A program made the translations under genes and the position numbers. Shown here piece by piece: positions 17,422-26,271 of a stretch of DNA of 64,000 bases. Each line of letters starts with the position of its first letter. Position 1 is the first letter of the stretch. The stretch is from Bacillota bacterium. GTDB taxonomy: Bacteria > Bacillota > Clostridia > Christensenellales > Aristaeellaceae. The notes under the pieces were generated by a model. It had not been told where the DNA came from. It saw nothing but the letters and a program-made list of their open reading frames with translations, and made no database searches. Location of the stretch: positions 62,001-126,000 of the forward strand of contig JAFADG010000044.1 in NCBI GenBank assembly GCA_023425025.1, given 5' to 3'.

Positions 17422-17453
17422 GGTTCCTGCATCCCCCAAAGGATATACGAAGC

Positions 17454-17483
17454 GGGAGGAACTCCTCTTAAGGGGTTCCTCCC
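17454..17483 (+). other. Intercistronic hairpin between oppA and oppB
   Basis: GGGAGGAAC pairs with GTTCCTCCC around an 11-12 base loop that can extend the stem. No T run follows, so it more likely sets the relative mRNA amount of oppA versus the rest (processing or stabilising hairpin) than ends transcription fully. Confidence 0.5.
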
Positions 17484-17535
17484 CGTCGTACGATTTGGAG
17501 AGGCAACCGCATCATCTTTGAAGGGATAGGAAAGC

Positions 17536-18480
17536 ATGGCGATATACCTGGGAAAACGTCTTCTGCGTTCCCTGATTACCCTGTTTTTGATTTTGACGAT
17601 TACCTTTATATTGGTTCGCTTCATGCCCATCGAAGGGTATTTTTCCAATTTTGACAAAATGTCAAAGGAGCAGATTGCAAACGGCCTGAAACAGCTTGGC
17701 CTGGATCAGCCGCTGCACATCCAGCTATACAGATTCTTTGAAAATCTAATCACAAAGTTTGATTTGGGTATCTCCAAGGTCTACCGCAACAATGTGTCCG
17801 TTGCTCAGATACTTGCCCCCAAAATTCCCATTTCCATCAAATTGGGCGGTTTGTCCATTCTGTTTTCCATGCTGGTCGGGCTGCCCATGGGTACCCTGAT
17901 GGCCAAGTACAAGGGCAAACTCTTTGACCATATCGGGACAGGCTTTATCGTGCTGATTGAGGCGGTTCCGGCGGCTGTATACTACCTGTTTATCCAGCTG
18001 TACGGGACGGAGCTTTTTCACATTAGCTTGCTTTTCGACGCAAAAAAGGCGGTTTCCTGGGTGCTGCCGGTGCTTTCCATGTCCCTGGGCAACATTGCGT
18101 ATTATGCCATGTGGCTCCGGCGTTACATGGTGGATGAGAGCCGCAAGGATTATGTGCTGCTGGCCCGCATCAAGGGCGTTTCGGGCAACAAGATCATGTT
18201 CCGGCATATCTTCCGCAACGCCTTTGTGCCCATGGCCCAGTACCTGCCCACCTCCTTTTTGAATACGGTCATCGGTTCCATTTATATCGAATCGCTGTAT
18301 TCCATCCCTGGCATGGGCGGCCTGCTGGTCAACGTCATTAAAAGGCAGGACAATTCCATGGTGCAGGGAATCGTGCTCCTGTATGCCTGCGTCGGTATCA
18401 TCGGCCTGATTCTGGGCGATATATTGATGGTCCTTTTGGATCCGCGAATCAGCTTTGCCAAGAAGGGGGGCAGCCGCTGA
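17536..18480 (+). CDS. oppB: Oligopeptide ABC transporter permease OppB
   Basis: Inner permease of the peptide importer, 314 residues with an N-terminal helix (about 9-29), a soluble stretch, then five more helices carrying the BPD_transp_1 fold. The EAA loop is visible as DYVLLARIKGVSGNKIMFRHIFRNA (about 200-225), as in OppB/DppB. The start follows GAAGGGATAGG. Its stop overlaps the oppC start by one base (TGATG). Confidence 0.94.
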   Translation: MAIYLGKRLLRSLITLFLILTITFILVRFMPIEGYFSNFDKMSKEQIANGLKQLGLDQPLHIQLYRFFENLITKFDLGISKVYRNNVSVAQILAPKIPISIKLGGLSILFSMLVGLPMGTLMAKYKGKLFDHIGTGFIVLIEAVPAAVYYLFIQLYGTELFHISLLFDAKKAVSWVLPVLSMSLGNIAYYAMWLRRYMVDESRKDYVLLARIKGVSGNKIMFRHIFRNAFVPMAQYLPTSFLNTVIGSIYIESLYSIPGMGGLLVNVIKRQDNSMVQGIVLLYACVGIIGLILGDILMVLLDPRISFAKKGGSR

Positions 18481-19484
18481 TGGCGATACTCAAGCATCCC
18501 AAAATCAAAACGCTGGAGGAGCACATCGGCCAGCACCTTTCCGATGTGGTCAATGACCGGGAGCTTTTTACCTTTGCGCCTTTCAACCAGGAAGAGACGG
18601 AGCGCACCGGCGTCAGCCATTATTCCTACTGGCGGTCTACCGTTCAAGCCTTTAGCAAAAACAAGGTGGCCATGGGGCTTTTGATTGTGGTGGCGGCGAT
18701 CCTGCTGTTTACCTTTATACAGCCCATTTTGCCCGGGCAGTTTGACCCCTTTTTGGTCAACAACAATCCCGACACCAAGCTGCCTTTTAAAAACGTCGCC
18801 CCCAACGATACCTTCTGGATGGGCACCAACGCCATCGGCCAGGACTTGTGGGCCAGGCTTTGGGCCGGTACGCGCACGTCGCTGTTCATCGGCATCAGCG
18901 TGGCTTTGATTGAGGCCCTGGTCGGCATCGTCATGGGTGTGCTGTGGGGCTATTTGCGCAAGCTGGATTTTTTGTTCACGGAAATCTACAACATACTTGA
19001 CAATATACCAACGACCGTCGTGCTGATCCTTATGTCCCTGATTTTAAGGCCGGGCGTCTCCACCATCATCCTGGCGCTGTCGCTGCTGGGCTGGATCGGC
19101 ATGGCCAGGTTTGTGCGCAACCAGATACTGATCATCAGGGACCGGGACTACAACGTGGCCTCCCGGTGCCTTGGCACCAGCACGCCGCGGATCATTCTTC
19201 GCAACCTGCTGCCCTACCTTGTTTCCGTTATCATGCTGCGCATGGCGCTGTCCATCCCCGGCGCTATCGGCAGCGAGGTGTTCATTACCTACATCGGCCT
19301 TGGCGTGCCGGCCACCATTCCCAGCCTGGGGAACCTGATCAACGTGGGCCGCTCGCTGATGATGAGCCCAAATCTCCGCTATCAATTGATCTACCCCACC
19401 ATCATCCTGTCCATCGTTACCATTTCGTTCTATGTAATCGGCAACGCCTTTTCCGATGCCGCCGATCCCAAGAACCATTTGTAA
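18480..19484 (+). CDS. oppC: Oligopeptide ABC transporter permease OppC
   Basis: Second permease, 334 residues. It has a long N-terminal cytoplasmic tail (about 55 residues), then a first helix (AMGLLIVVAAILLFTFI). An extracytoplasmic OppC_N-type segment follows with FWMGTNAIGQDLWARLWAGTR, and then the permease core with the EAA loop DYNVASRCLGTSTPRIILRNLLP. One-base overlap with oppB shows tight coupling. Confidence 0.94.
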   Translation: MAILKHPKIKTLEEHIGQHLSDVVNDRELFTFAPFNQEETERTGVSHYSYWRSTVQAFSKNKVAMGLLIVVAAILLFTFIQPILPGQFDPFLVNNNPDTKLPFKNVAPNDTFWMGTNAIGQDLWARLWAGTRTSLFIGISVALIEALVGIVMGVLWGYLRKLDFLFTEIYNILDNIPTTVVLILMSLILRPGVSTIILALSLLGWIGMARFVRNQILIIRDRDYNVASRCLGTSTPRIILRNLLPYLVSVIMLRMALSIPGAIGSEVFITYIGLGVPATIPSLGNLINVGRSLMMSPNLRYQLIYPTIILSIVTISFYVIGNAFSDAADPKNHL

Positions 19485-19501
19485 GAAAGGAGGATACAGC
19501 C

Positions 19502-20602
19502 ATGGAAAACGCAAAGCCCATCCTTTCTGTCCGCGACCTGAACATCAAATTCAGCCTGCGGGGCCGCATCCTCCATGCCATCCGGGGCGTATCCCTGGAT
19601 GTGATGGAAGGCGAAAGCCTGGCCATCGTCGGCGAATCCGGCAGCGGCAAGTCTGTGCTGACGAAAAACTTTATCGGCCTTTTGGATCCCAATGGTCATA
19701 TCTCCGGGGGCAGCATCCGCTATTATGGAATGAAGGATTCGCAAGGCCTCCATACCGATGATGACGGACGTCCTTATGCAGATCTTGCCTTATTCAAAAA
19801 AGAAAAGGACTGGCTGAAAATCCGGGGCCGGGAGGTCTGCATGATCCCCCAGGACCCGATGACCAGCCTGAATCCGCTCAAAAGCGTAGGCGCGCAGATT
19901 ACGGAAGCATTGAAGCTGCACAGAAATCTTTCAGGCGCCGCCGCCCGGGAAGCCGCGATACACATCCTGTCGGATGTGCGGATCGACAACCCGGAACGCC
20001 GCTACAGCCAGTATCCCCACGAGTTGTCCGGCGGCATGCGCCAGCGTATTGTGATCGCCATCGCCATCGCCTGCCGGCCCAAGATACTCATTTGCGACGA
20101 GCCCACCACGGCGCTGGATGTGACCATACAGGCCCAGATACTGAGCCTGCTCAAGGAAATCAAGGAGAAGTATCACCTGACCGTGTTATTCATCACCCAC
20201 GATCTTGGCGTGGTGGCCAACATTGCCGACCGGGTGGCCGTTATGTACGCCGGCGACGTGGTGGAGCTTGGTCTGGTCAACGAAATTTTTTACGACCCGC
20301 GCCACCCCTACACCTGGGCGCTTTTGTCGTCGCTGCCCCAGCTGGGCCAAAAGGGCGAGAAGCTGTATTCCATCCAAGGCACGCCGCCCAACCTGTTCAA
20401 GCAAATTCCCGGCGATGCCTTTGCCCAGCGCAATCCCATGGCGCTGAAGATCGATCATATCGAGCAGCCGCCGTACTTTCAGGTTTCCCCTACCCATGTC
20501 GCCCGCACCTGGCTGCTGGATGAGCGCGCCCCCAAGGTTGCGCCCCCTGAATCCATTGTGAAGCTGAAAACCCTGGGAGGTGTTTCTCGTAATGCAACCT
20601 GA
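19502..20602 (+). CDS. oppD: Oligopeptide ABC transporter ATPase OppD
   Basis: First ATPase of the importer, 366 residues. Motifs: Walker A GESGSGKSVLT (about 44), Q-loop MIPQDPMTSLNP, signature LSGGMRQR, Walker B LICDEPTTALD, H-loop FITHDLG. The C-terminal oligo_HPY segment follows (HPYTWALLSSLPQLG, then TPPNLFKQIPGDAFAQRNP). In most OppD proteins this tail holds a Cys-bearing [Fe-S] motif; here I see no cysteines in that segment. The start at 19502 follows AAAGGAGG; a longer in-frame ORF upstream is only out-of-gene reading. Confidence 0.94.
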   Translation: MENAKPILSVRDLNIKFSLRGRILHAIRGVSLDVMEGESLAIVGESGSGKSVLTKNFIGLLDPNGHISGGSIRYYGMKDSQGLHTDDDGRPYADLALFKKEKDWLKIRGREVCMIPQDPMTSLNPLKSVGAQITEALKLHRNLSGAAAREAAIHILSDVRIDNPERRYSQYPHELSGGMRQRIVIAIAIACRPKILICDEPTTALDVTIQAQILSLLKEIKEKYHLTVLFITHDLGVVANIADRVAVMYAGDVVELGLVNEIFYDPRHPYTWALLSSLPQLGQKGEKLYSIQGTPPNLFKQIPGDAFAQRNPMALKIDHIEQPPYFQVSPTHVARTWLLDERAPKVAPPESIVKLKTLGGVSRNAT

Positions 20603-21533
20603 ACAACGGGAAAAACTCCTGGAGGTACGCGATCTGCATGTGGCCTTCGGCCATGGCAAAAAGCGGTTTGAAGCCGTGCGCGGCGTGTCCTTTCATATCT
20701 TTAAGGGCGAGACTTTTGGCCTGGTCGGGGAATCCGGGTCCGGCAAAACCACCATCGGCCGCGCCATCGTCCGCGTGCATCCCGCCACCGGCGGCGAAAT
20801 CCTGTTCAAAAACCAGCGCATCAGCGGCAAGATCACAAAGACGGAAGACCTGGACGTTACCCGAAAGATTCAAATGATTTTCCAAGACCCTATGGCATCC
20901 CTGAACGAGCGGGCCAAAATAGACTATATCGTGTCCGAAGGCGTACAGGGCCGGCATATCCCCAAGGAAAAGCTGCGGAACATGGTGGTGGAAAGCCTGC
21001 GGGATGTGGGGCTTTTGCCTGAGTTTTCCAGCCGCTTCCCCCATGAGTTTTCCGGCGGCCAGCGCCAGCGCATCGGCATCGCCAGGGCGCTGATCATGAA
21101 CCCCGAATTCATCATCGCGGATGAACCCATCTCCGCGTTGGACGTATCCATCCGCGCCCAGGTGTTGAACCTGATGAGCGAGTTGCAGAAAAAGCGGGGG
21201 CTGACGTATCTGTTCATCTCCCATGATCTTTCCGTTATGCGCTTTATCTGCGACCGCATTGCCGTCATACACAAGGGCATCCTGGTGGAAATGGCGGAAA
21301 CCGAAGCGTTATTCAAAAATCCCCTGCATCCGTACACCCGTGCGCTTTTATCGGCCATCCCCCAGCCCAACCCGATTGCCGAAAAGCAAAAGGTGCTGGA
21401 GGTGTATGATCCGTCGGAGCACCAGTACAAGCAGGACCCGCCGGAGTTCAAGGAGATTGCGCCGGGCCATTTTGTCCACGCGAACAAGCGGGAATGGGAA
21501 ACGTACAACAACCTGCTTTTGAATCTTGGATGA
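20592..21533 (+). CDS. oppF: Oligopeptide ABC transporter ATPase OppF
   Basis: Second ATPase, 313 residues. Motifs: Walker A GESGSGKTTIG, Q-loop IFQDPMASLNE, signature FSGGQRQR, Walker B IIADEPISALD, H-loop FISHDLS, and HPYTRALLSAIPQPNP in the C-terminal tail. The ATG at 20592 overlaps the oppD end by 11 bases, with GGGAGG inside the oppD tail. Last gene of the operon, followed by a strong terminator. Confidence 0.94.
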   Translation: MQPEQREKLLEVRDLHVAFGHGKKRFEAVRGVSFHIFKGETFGLVGESGSGKTTIGRAIVRVHPATGGEILFKNQRISGKITKTEDLDVTRKIQMIFQDPMASLNERAKIDYIVSEGVQGRHIPKEKLRNMVVESLRDVGLLPEFSSRFPHEFSGGQRQRIGIARALIMNPEFIIADEPISALDVSIRAQVLNLMSELQKKRGLTYLFISHDLSVMRFICDRIAVIHKGILVEMAETEALFKNPLHPYTRALLSAIPQPNPIAEKQKVLEVYDPSEHQYKQDPPEFKEIAPGHFVHANKREWETYNNLLLNLG

Positions 21534-21567
21534 AGCTTTCGGACATGAGGAAGATACCTGCATAGCA

Positions 21568-21595
21568 CAAGAGCCGGGCGAATGCCCGGCTCTTG
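21568..21595. terminator. Bidirectional terminator between oppF and the acetyltransferase gene
   Basis: A perfect 12-pair stem, CAAGAGCCGGGC, loop GAAT, GCCCGGCTCTTG, sits between two convergent genes. Confidence 0.8.
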
Positions 21596-21599
21596 ACGT

Positions 21600-22145
21600 C
21601 TATTCCGCTTTAAAGCCAATCAGCCTTTTGGCCATATAGATATCCGGCTTCCCCATTCCGTTCACATCCGGCAGCACGCCGACGATCACATATCCCTGCT
21701 TTTGATAAAACTGGAAGGGGTGGTTGTTGATGTTCCGGATGGCAGCAACGCGCTCCCACAGCCTGTCATACAGGTCCGCGTTCGACAGCGAGGTCTTGCC
21801 GAATTCGTCATCCGTGCCCAGATACAGCGTGATTCCACCGCGGCTGCGCACTTCCCGCTCCAAGGCGGACACCAGCGCTTTGCCAACACCCCGGCGCTGA
21901 TATTCCGGGAAAACGGCCAGGGGATGAAGCTCCCAGCCGGTGACGCCGTAATTGGGTATCGCGCCGACAAAGCCCGCCAATTGCCCGTCCACAAGGGCTG
22001 CCAGGGCCAATCTGTCAGCTTTGAGCAAATGTGCGGCTTCTTCCTCAGCGCTTGCTCCGTAGGCATCCGGAAAGCATGCCGCAAGCAGCGAGGCCAGCGT
22101 TGTGCGAAGAGCCGCGTTTTCGCGGTCAAAAGGCGTAATCTGCAT
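21600..22145 (-). CDS. GNAT acetyltransferase resembling aminoglycoside 6'-N-acetyltransferase AAC(6')-Ii
   Basis: Acetyl-CoA-dependent acetyltransferase, 181 residues, almost the length of the Enterococcus faecium AAC(6')-Ii enzyme (182 as I recall it). Collinear matching segments recalled from that family are FDRxN near the start, GFVGAIPNYGVTGWELHPL, RGGITLYLGTDDE, TSLSNADLYD, NHPFQFYQKQGYVIVGVLPD and GKPDIYMAKR. The acetyl-CoA loop is RRGVGKAL. The start at 22145 has AGAGG upstream; the longer ORF lacks a site. It is the last gene after the M55 peptidase, 19 bases away. It may acetylate aminoglycosides or, natively, another amine such as a small protein or sugar; resistance is not proven by sequence. 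Confidence 0.85.
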   Translation of the reverse strand: MQITPFDRENAALRTTLASLLAACFPDAYGASAEEEAAHLLKADRLALAALVDGQLAGFVGAIPNYGVTGWELHPLAVFPEYQRRGVGKALVSALEREVRSRGGITLYLGTDDEFGKTSLSNADLYDRLWERVAAIRNINNHPFQFYQKQGYVIVGVLPDVNGMGKPDIYMAKRLIGFKAE

Positions 22146-22164
22146 ATGGTACCTCTTTATAGCA

Positions 22165-22965
22165 TTACAGGCAGAAATGGAAGAACCGCAAAACCTCCGT
22201 ATAATCCGCCGTTTCAAAGCGGACCGTCCGCTCATCCACCTGCACGCAGCCGGGATACAGGCTGTTGCTCAGCGCCGCGGCATGATCCCTGTAGCAGATA
22301 TCCACAGTGTAATGATCCGGCATGGGAAATTGGCATTTTGCGCTGCTTTGCGCCATGGCCTTCTTGGCTGTTTCGCGAATCCGCTCCACCGCCACGTCGG
22401 GATGGATGGAGATGGCCGCCCGGCCGATCCCCTCGTTTACCGGAACGGTCAGTATGTTGGGGTTGACAGAGGCGATCCACTTGCATAGCGCCTTGTCGCC
22501 GGTCACCATCAGGATCGGCACCTTCAGCAGGGCCGCGATCAGGCAGTTGATATGCAGCTCGGAGGCCAGTTCGCCATTGATCTTGACAAAATGGTTCCGT
22601 GTGTTCATGGTATGGGACAGCGGGTTGCCGTTGATCCCGGCCGCGGAGTGATAGCCGGTAAACATCACGCCGCCAAAATCCTTTGTAAGCCCGGCCATCA
22701 TGCTGTACAGGCTCTGCGCCCAGCCCCTTAAGATGCTTGCCTGCCGCGGCAGCGCATCCGGCTGTATGTTCCTGGCCGAATCGTGGGCATCCTTGACCAG
22801 TATTTCATCCGCTCCGCCCAAAACGGCCCCGTCGCAGGCGGCGGAGACCTCCCTGGTCATCTGCCTGGCAAAGGGAGCATAATCCGGCTTTGTCTTTTCG
22901 GTTTCATCCCAGTGCACAATGCCGCAGGTGCCTTCCATATCCGCCGAGATAAAAATGCGTTTCAT
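22165..22965 (-). CDS. M55-family D-aminopeptidase (DppA type)
   Basis: Zinc-dependent D-aminopeptidase related to Bacillus subtilis DppA, which frees D-amino acids from D-peptides; 266 residues. The N-terminal metal site ISADMEGTCGIVHWDE (Asp-x-Glu) is complete; further ligands are in KDAHDSARN and GYHSAAGINGNPLSHTMN. The last 60 residues are the usual M55 tail. The start at 22965, rather than the upstream one at 23055, has an AAAGG site and sits 5 bases after the M20 gene stop. Located in a run with alanine racemase and an M20 enzyme, and facing the opp operon. Confidence 0.93.
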   Translation of the reverse strand: MKRIFISADMEGTCGIVHWDETEKTKPDYAPFARQMTREVSAACDGAVLGGADEILVKDAHDSARNIQPDALPRQASILRGWAQSLYSMMAGLTKDFGGVMFTGYHSAAGINGNPLSHTMNTRNHFVKINGELASELHINCLIAALLKVPILMVTGDKALCKWIASVNPNILTVPVNEGIGRAAISIHPDVAVERIRETAKKAMAQSSAKCQFPMPDHYTVDICYRDHAAALSNSLYPGCVQVDERTVRFETADYTEVLRFFHFCL

Positions 22966-22970
22966 ACTCC

Positions 22971-24140
22971 TCATCCTTTCAGCAAGGTGAGCGCCAAGGC
23001 CGTTTGCAGCGCGGCGCCGATTGGCAGACAGCTCTCCTCCACGGTAAAGTCGCACATGTGCAGCGCGGGGCCTACGCCGCAGCCCAAATCATAATACACG
23101 CCGGGCGTATTGGCAATAAAGTAACTGAAGCTTTCCACGCCCATGCTGGGATATTGCCGCAGGACGATGTTCTTTTCCCCCACCATCTCCCTGGCCAAGG
23201 CGAGAAATTGCCCGTGCAGCGCTTCATCGTTGATGACGGCGGGATACCCATCCAGCACTTCCACCTCGGCGCTGCCGCCCATGGCCTGCGCAACAGACTT
23301 TGGTATGGTATACAGCTTTTGCCTGAGCAGCGCCCTGGTTTCGGGCTTAAGTGTGCGCAGCGTGCCTTCCATGCGCACCTGGTCGCAGATCACGTTCCGG
23401 GCTGTGCCGCCGGTTATTTTGCCAAAGGTCACCACCGCGCTGTCCAGCGGGGATACGGTGCGGCTGACCAGCGTTTGCAGCGCGGTCAGTATCTGGGCGG
23501 AAATGATGGCCGCGTCCACGCCGCGCTCCGGATAGGCCCCATGGCACCCCTTGCCCGTTACGGTGATATTGATGGCGTTGCTGGACCCGCTGACACTGCC
23601 CGGCTTGGTAAACACAACGCCCGCGGGCTGGTCCGGCAGCATATGCAGGCCGAATACCGCGTCCACATGGGGGTTTTCCAGGCATCCGGCAGCCACCATG
23701 TCCCGGGCTCCGCCGGTGGTCTCCTCCGCCGGCTCGAAAAGCAGCTTCACATTGCCGTGCATCTGATCCCTGTATTCCATCAGCAGCTTTGCCGCGCCCA
23801 GGGCAATGGCCATATGGGCGTCGTGACCGCAGGCGTGCATTTTGCCGGGGTTCCGGGAAGCGAAGGGCAGGCCTGTTGTTTCCTGTACAGGCAGGCCATC
23901 CATATCTGCGCGCAGCGCAATGGTTTTCCCGGGAAATGTACCCCGGATCAGGCCGACCACGGCATACTGGTTGGGATAGGTAAGGGTTTCAATCCCCAGT
24001 TCCGCAAGCTGCTTCAACAAATATCGCTGGGTATTTTCTTCCTCCCCCCCAAGCTCCGGGTGCATGTGCAGCTCCCTGCGCCTTTGTATGATCCAGGGCG
24101 CTGCCTCCTGGGCCTTTGACCGGATTGCGTCAATCTCCAT
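22971..24140 (-). CDS. M20D-family amidohydrolase (aminoacylase/hippurate-hydrolase like)
   Basis: Cytoplasmic metallo-amidohydrolase that removes N-acyl groups or splits dipeptides; 389 residues. Metal-site motifs are in order: RRRELHMHPELGGEE (about 21), ACGHDAHMA (about 104), LFEPAEETTGGA (about 133), and GLHMLPDQPAG. A dimerisation domain lies in the middle and the C-terminal SFSYFIANTPGVYYDLGC completes the site. The start overlaps the end of alanine racemase by 11 bases, so the two are coupled. Subfamily members include N-acetyl-diaminopimelate, indole-acetyl and hippurate hydrolases; the true substrate cannot be read off. Confidence 0.92.
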   Translation of the reverse strand: MEIDAIRSKAQEAAPWIIQRRRELHMHPELGGEEENTQRYLLKQLAELGIETLTYPNQYAVVGLIRGTFPGKTIALRADMDGLPVQETTGLPFASRNPGKMHACGHDAHMAIALGAAKLLMEYRDQMHGNVKLLFEPAEETTGGARDMVAAGCLENPHVDAVFGLHMLPDQPAGVVFTKPGSVSGSSNAINITVTGKGCHGAYPERGVDAAIISAQILTALQTLVSRTVSPLDSAVVTFGKITGGTARNVICDQVRMEGTLRTLKPETRALLRQKLYTIPKSVAQAMGGSAEVEVLDGYPAVINDEALHGQFLALAREMVGEKNIVLRQYPSMGVESFSYFIANTPGVYYDLGCGVGPALHMCDFTVEESCLPIGAALQTALALTLLKG

Positions 24141-25302
24141 ACGCCATTCCCCCTTCGTTCAGCAGATAATCCACAACATGTACCACCTTGCTGCCTTGCA
24201 GATAGACCCTTGGCGGCCGCCTGCTCATAAGGGTGATCGCCTCATTCCGGTTGGTATGGGCCCAAGTGGCGTATTGCAGATAGCTGATGCCCCCGCCCAG
24301 CAGCGCCGCCTCATCGCCTTCACACACGCCCGGTATATCAGTCACATCCACCATCATCTGGTCCATGCACACAAGACCAAGCACCGGCGCCAGCTGCCCC
24401 CGCAGCATGACGCTGGCCGCGCGGGACATGCACCTTGGATACCCGTCGCCATAACCCGCGCAAAGCGTGGCGACAACGCTGTCCCGCGTAAGCGGTGCCT
24501 GGTCGTCATAGCCTACCGTTTCCCCGGCCTTCACGTGCAGCACTTGGGCGACCCTTGTTTTCAAAGCCAGCGACTCCCGGGTGGTAAAGTCCATGTGCTG
24601 GCTGTGAAAGGGCCGCACGCCAAACAAAAACGCCCCGACCCGCACCCTTTGATACCGCCATTCGGGATATCTGACCAAGCCGATGGAGTCGCACAGGTGC
24701 ATTTCCGGGATATGCATGCCCTGCTCCCGCAAGCTGTCGTACAGTCTCCAAAGAAGATCGTGCTGCATTTGGTCCCGCTCCCTGTTGGTCAGCGCCAGAT
24801 GAGAATAGAGCCCCTGCACTTTTATGTTCTTCAGCCGGCCGATGGCTAGGATATCTTCCTCTGCCTTGGGGCCGGGTACAAAACCAAGCCTGTGCATGCC
24901 CGTATCCGCTTTGATGTGCAGGATTGCCGTCATTCCAAGCGCCGCCGCGGCGGAATCCGCCAGAGCCGCCTGGGCATAGGTCGCGGCGGTGAGCGCAATT
25001 CCCTGTTTGACGGCTTCCGGCAATACCTCTTCCTCCGCTACGGTCATGACAAGGATCTCGCATGTTATGCCTGCCCTTCGCAGTTCAAAGGCTTCCCGGG
25101 CACAGCTGACAGCAAAGCTTTCCGCCCCGGCCTTTGCAAGCGTGCGCGCGATCTGCACCGCCCCATGCCCGTACGCGTTGGATTTCAATACGCAGGTCAG
25201 CTTTGCGTCCCCGCCGCAAAGCTTGCATGCTTCGTTATAATTATGCACGATGGCGTCCAGGTCAATTTCCACCCAGGTTCTTTTGAGGAAAGCGGTTTGC
25301 AT
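24130..25302 (-). CDS. alr: Alanine racemase family protein
   Basis: PLP enzyme interconverting L- and D-alanine, 390 residues. The Schiff-base lysine is Lys40 in VLKSNAYGHG. Other hallmarks are HIKADTGMHRLGF, LYSHLA, the second catalytic Tyr segment ETVGYDDQ, CAGYGDGYPR, and the C-terminal VCMDQMMVDVTDIP. Its place beside M55 and M20 hydrolases suggests a catabolic racemase that feeds D-alanine from murein peptides into metabolism rather than the biosynthetic copy, though a single copy could do both. The ribosome site (AAGGAG) is rather far upstream of the ATG. Confidence 0.93.
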   Translation of the reverse strand: MQTAFLKRTWVEIDLDAIVHNYNEACKLCGGDAKLTCVLKSNAYGHGAVQIARTLAKAGAESFAVSCAREAFELRRAGITCEILVMTVAEEEVLPEAVKQGIALTAATYAQAALADSAAAALGMTAILHIKADTGMHRLGFVPGPKAEEDILAIGRLKNIKVQGLYSHLALTNRERDQMQHDLLWRLYDSLREQGMHIPEMHLCDSIGLVRYPEWRYQRVRVGAFLFGVRPFHSQHMDFTTRESLALKTRVAQVLHVKAGETVGYDDQAPLTRDSVVATLCAGYGDGYPRCMSRAASVMLRGQLAPVLGLVCMDQMMVDVTDIPGVCEGDEAALLGGGISYLQYATWAHTNRNEAITLMSRRPPRVYLQGSKVVHVVDYLLNEGGMAYGD

Positions 25303-25375
25303 GTTTCTGCTCTTTGCTCCTTCATCCTTGGGAAATGTATTGGGAAACTCCTGCTTTTAACTCGCAATCCGCCCG

Positions 25376-25747
25376 CTAACCGCGCTTTGCGTTCACCTTT
25401 TCCATAAACCGGTCGGCTTTTACCGCCACCCGCTGGTGAAGGGCTTTGCCGATGATGCCGGCTTCGTCATAGGCCGTAATCTCAAATTCATAGCTTCGGC
25501 CTTCCTGGCTTATCAGCTTCGCCTCCGCCCACACCCGCATGTCAAGGGGCGTGGCGGCCTCATGGCTGACTTCAATCCTTACGCCGACTGTGGTTGCCCC
25601 GCTGTCCAGGCTGCCTTCCAGGGCATTGCAGGCCGCCTTTTCCATCAAAGCCACCAGCGCCGGGGTAGCAAACACCGGCAAAAAGCCGCTGCCCAAATGC
25701 TGCGCGGTCAATTCCTGCGTGACGATTGTTTCATACCTTCCGTTCAT
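25376..25747 (-). CDS. Hotdog-fold thioesterase (FlK-like)
   Basis: Acyl-CoA thioesterase of the hotdog superfamily, 123 residues. The N-terminal part VTQELTAQHLGSGFLPVFATPALVALMEKAA follows the fluoroacetyl-CoA thioesterase-like family, with a Thr near ATPALV and Glu in MEKAA near the expected active site. VGVRIEVSHEAATPLD and AVKADRFMEKVN complete the fold. The start at 25747 overlaps the YbaK gene stop by 4 bases; the longer ORF to 25939 runs back into that gene. Substrate unknown, and fluoroacetate is unlikely in most relatives. Confidence 0.87.
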   Translation of the reverse strand: MNGRYETIVTQELTAQHLGSGFLPVFATPALVALMEKAACNALEGSLDSGATTVGVRIEVSHEAATPLDMRVWAEAKLISQEGRSYEFEITAYDEAGIIGKALHQRVAVKADRFMEKVNAKRG

Positions 25748-26232
25748 GCTGTCTCCTCCTCTTGCCATCCCTTGCAGACATCCACCCAGCCCGAGCTTTG
25801 GCTGGTCAGAAAAAGCTCGTCCATGGTCATTTCCACCGCGCTGCTGCTTGTGCCGCAAGCAGGATACACGGTTTGAAAGCGCTTGAGAGATGCATCCAGA
25901 TATACCTTCACGCTGGGGTTTTCGACCGCGAAGGGACATACGCCGCCCACCGCGTGGCCAATGGATGCCGCCACCTCCTCATGGGCCAGCATGCGCGCCT
26001 TCAGGCCGAAGCTTGCCTTGAATTTGGCGTTGTCAATGCGCGCGTCGCCTGCCGCCACCAGCAAAATAGGCCCCTCCGGCCCCTGAAGGGACAATGTTTT
26101 GGCGATCCTGGCTTCCTTTGTGTTCAGCGCCAGCGCGGCCAGCGCTACCGTCGCGCTGGATACGTTAAGCTCCATCACGCGGCCGCCCATGCCATAACGG
26201 TCCAAATAAGCTTTCACCCGATCTATGGACAT
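25744..26232 (-). CDS. YbaK/EbsC family aminoacyl-tRNA deacylase-like protein
   Basis: Small trans-editing domain protein that removes wrong amino acids from tRNA (Cys- or Ala-tRNAPro type), 162 residues. Visible family pieces: EARIAKTLSL (with the conserved Lys), ILLVAAGDARIDNAKFKASFG, GHAVGGVCPFAV, VYLDASLKRFQTVYPACGTSSSAVEM. It starts an apparent six-gene minus-strand run (YbaK, thioesterase, alr, M20, M55, acetyltransferase), though a 73-base gap precedes alr. Confidence 0.92.
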   Translation of the reverse strand: MSIDRVKAYLDRYGMGGRVMELNVSSATVALAALALNTKEARIAKTLSLQGPEGPILLVAAGDARIDNAKFKASFGLKARMLAHEEVAASIGHAVGGVCPFAVENPSVKVYLDASLKRFQTVYPACGTSSSAVEMTMDELFLTSQSSGWVDVCKGWQEEETA

Positions 26233-26271
26233 ATCATCGCTTCCTTATTATAAGAATTTATAAACGGATTC

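Noticed and set aside
15970..17439. 489-residue minus-strand ORF opposite oppA
   Set aside because: Mirror reading of OppA codons, Gly/Val/Asp-rich with no motif or ribosome site.
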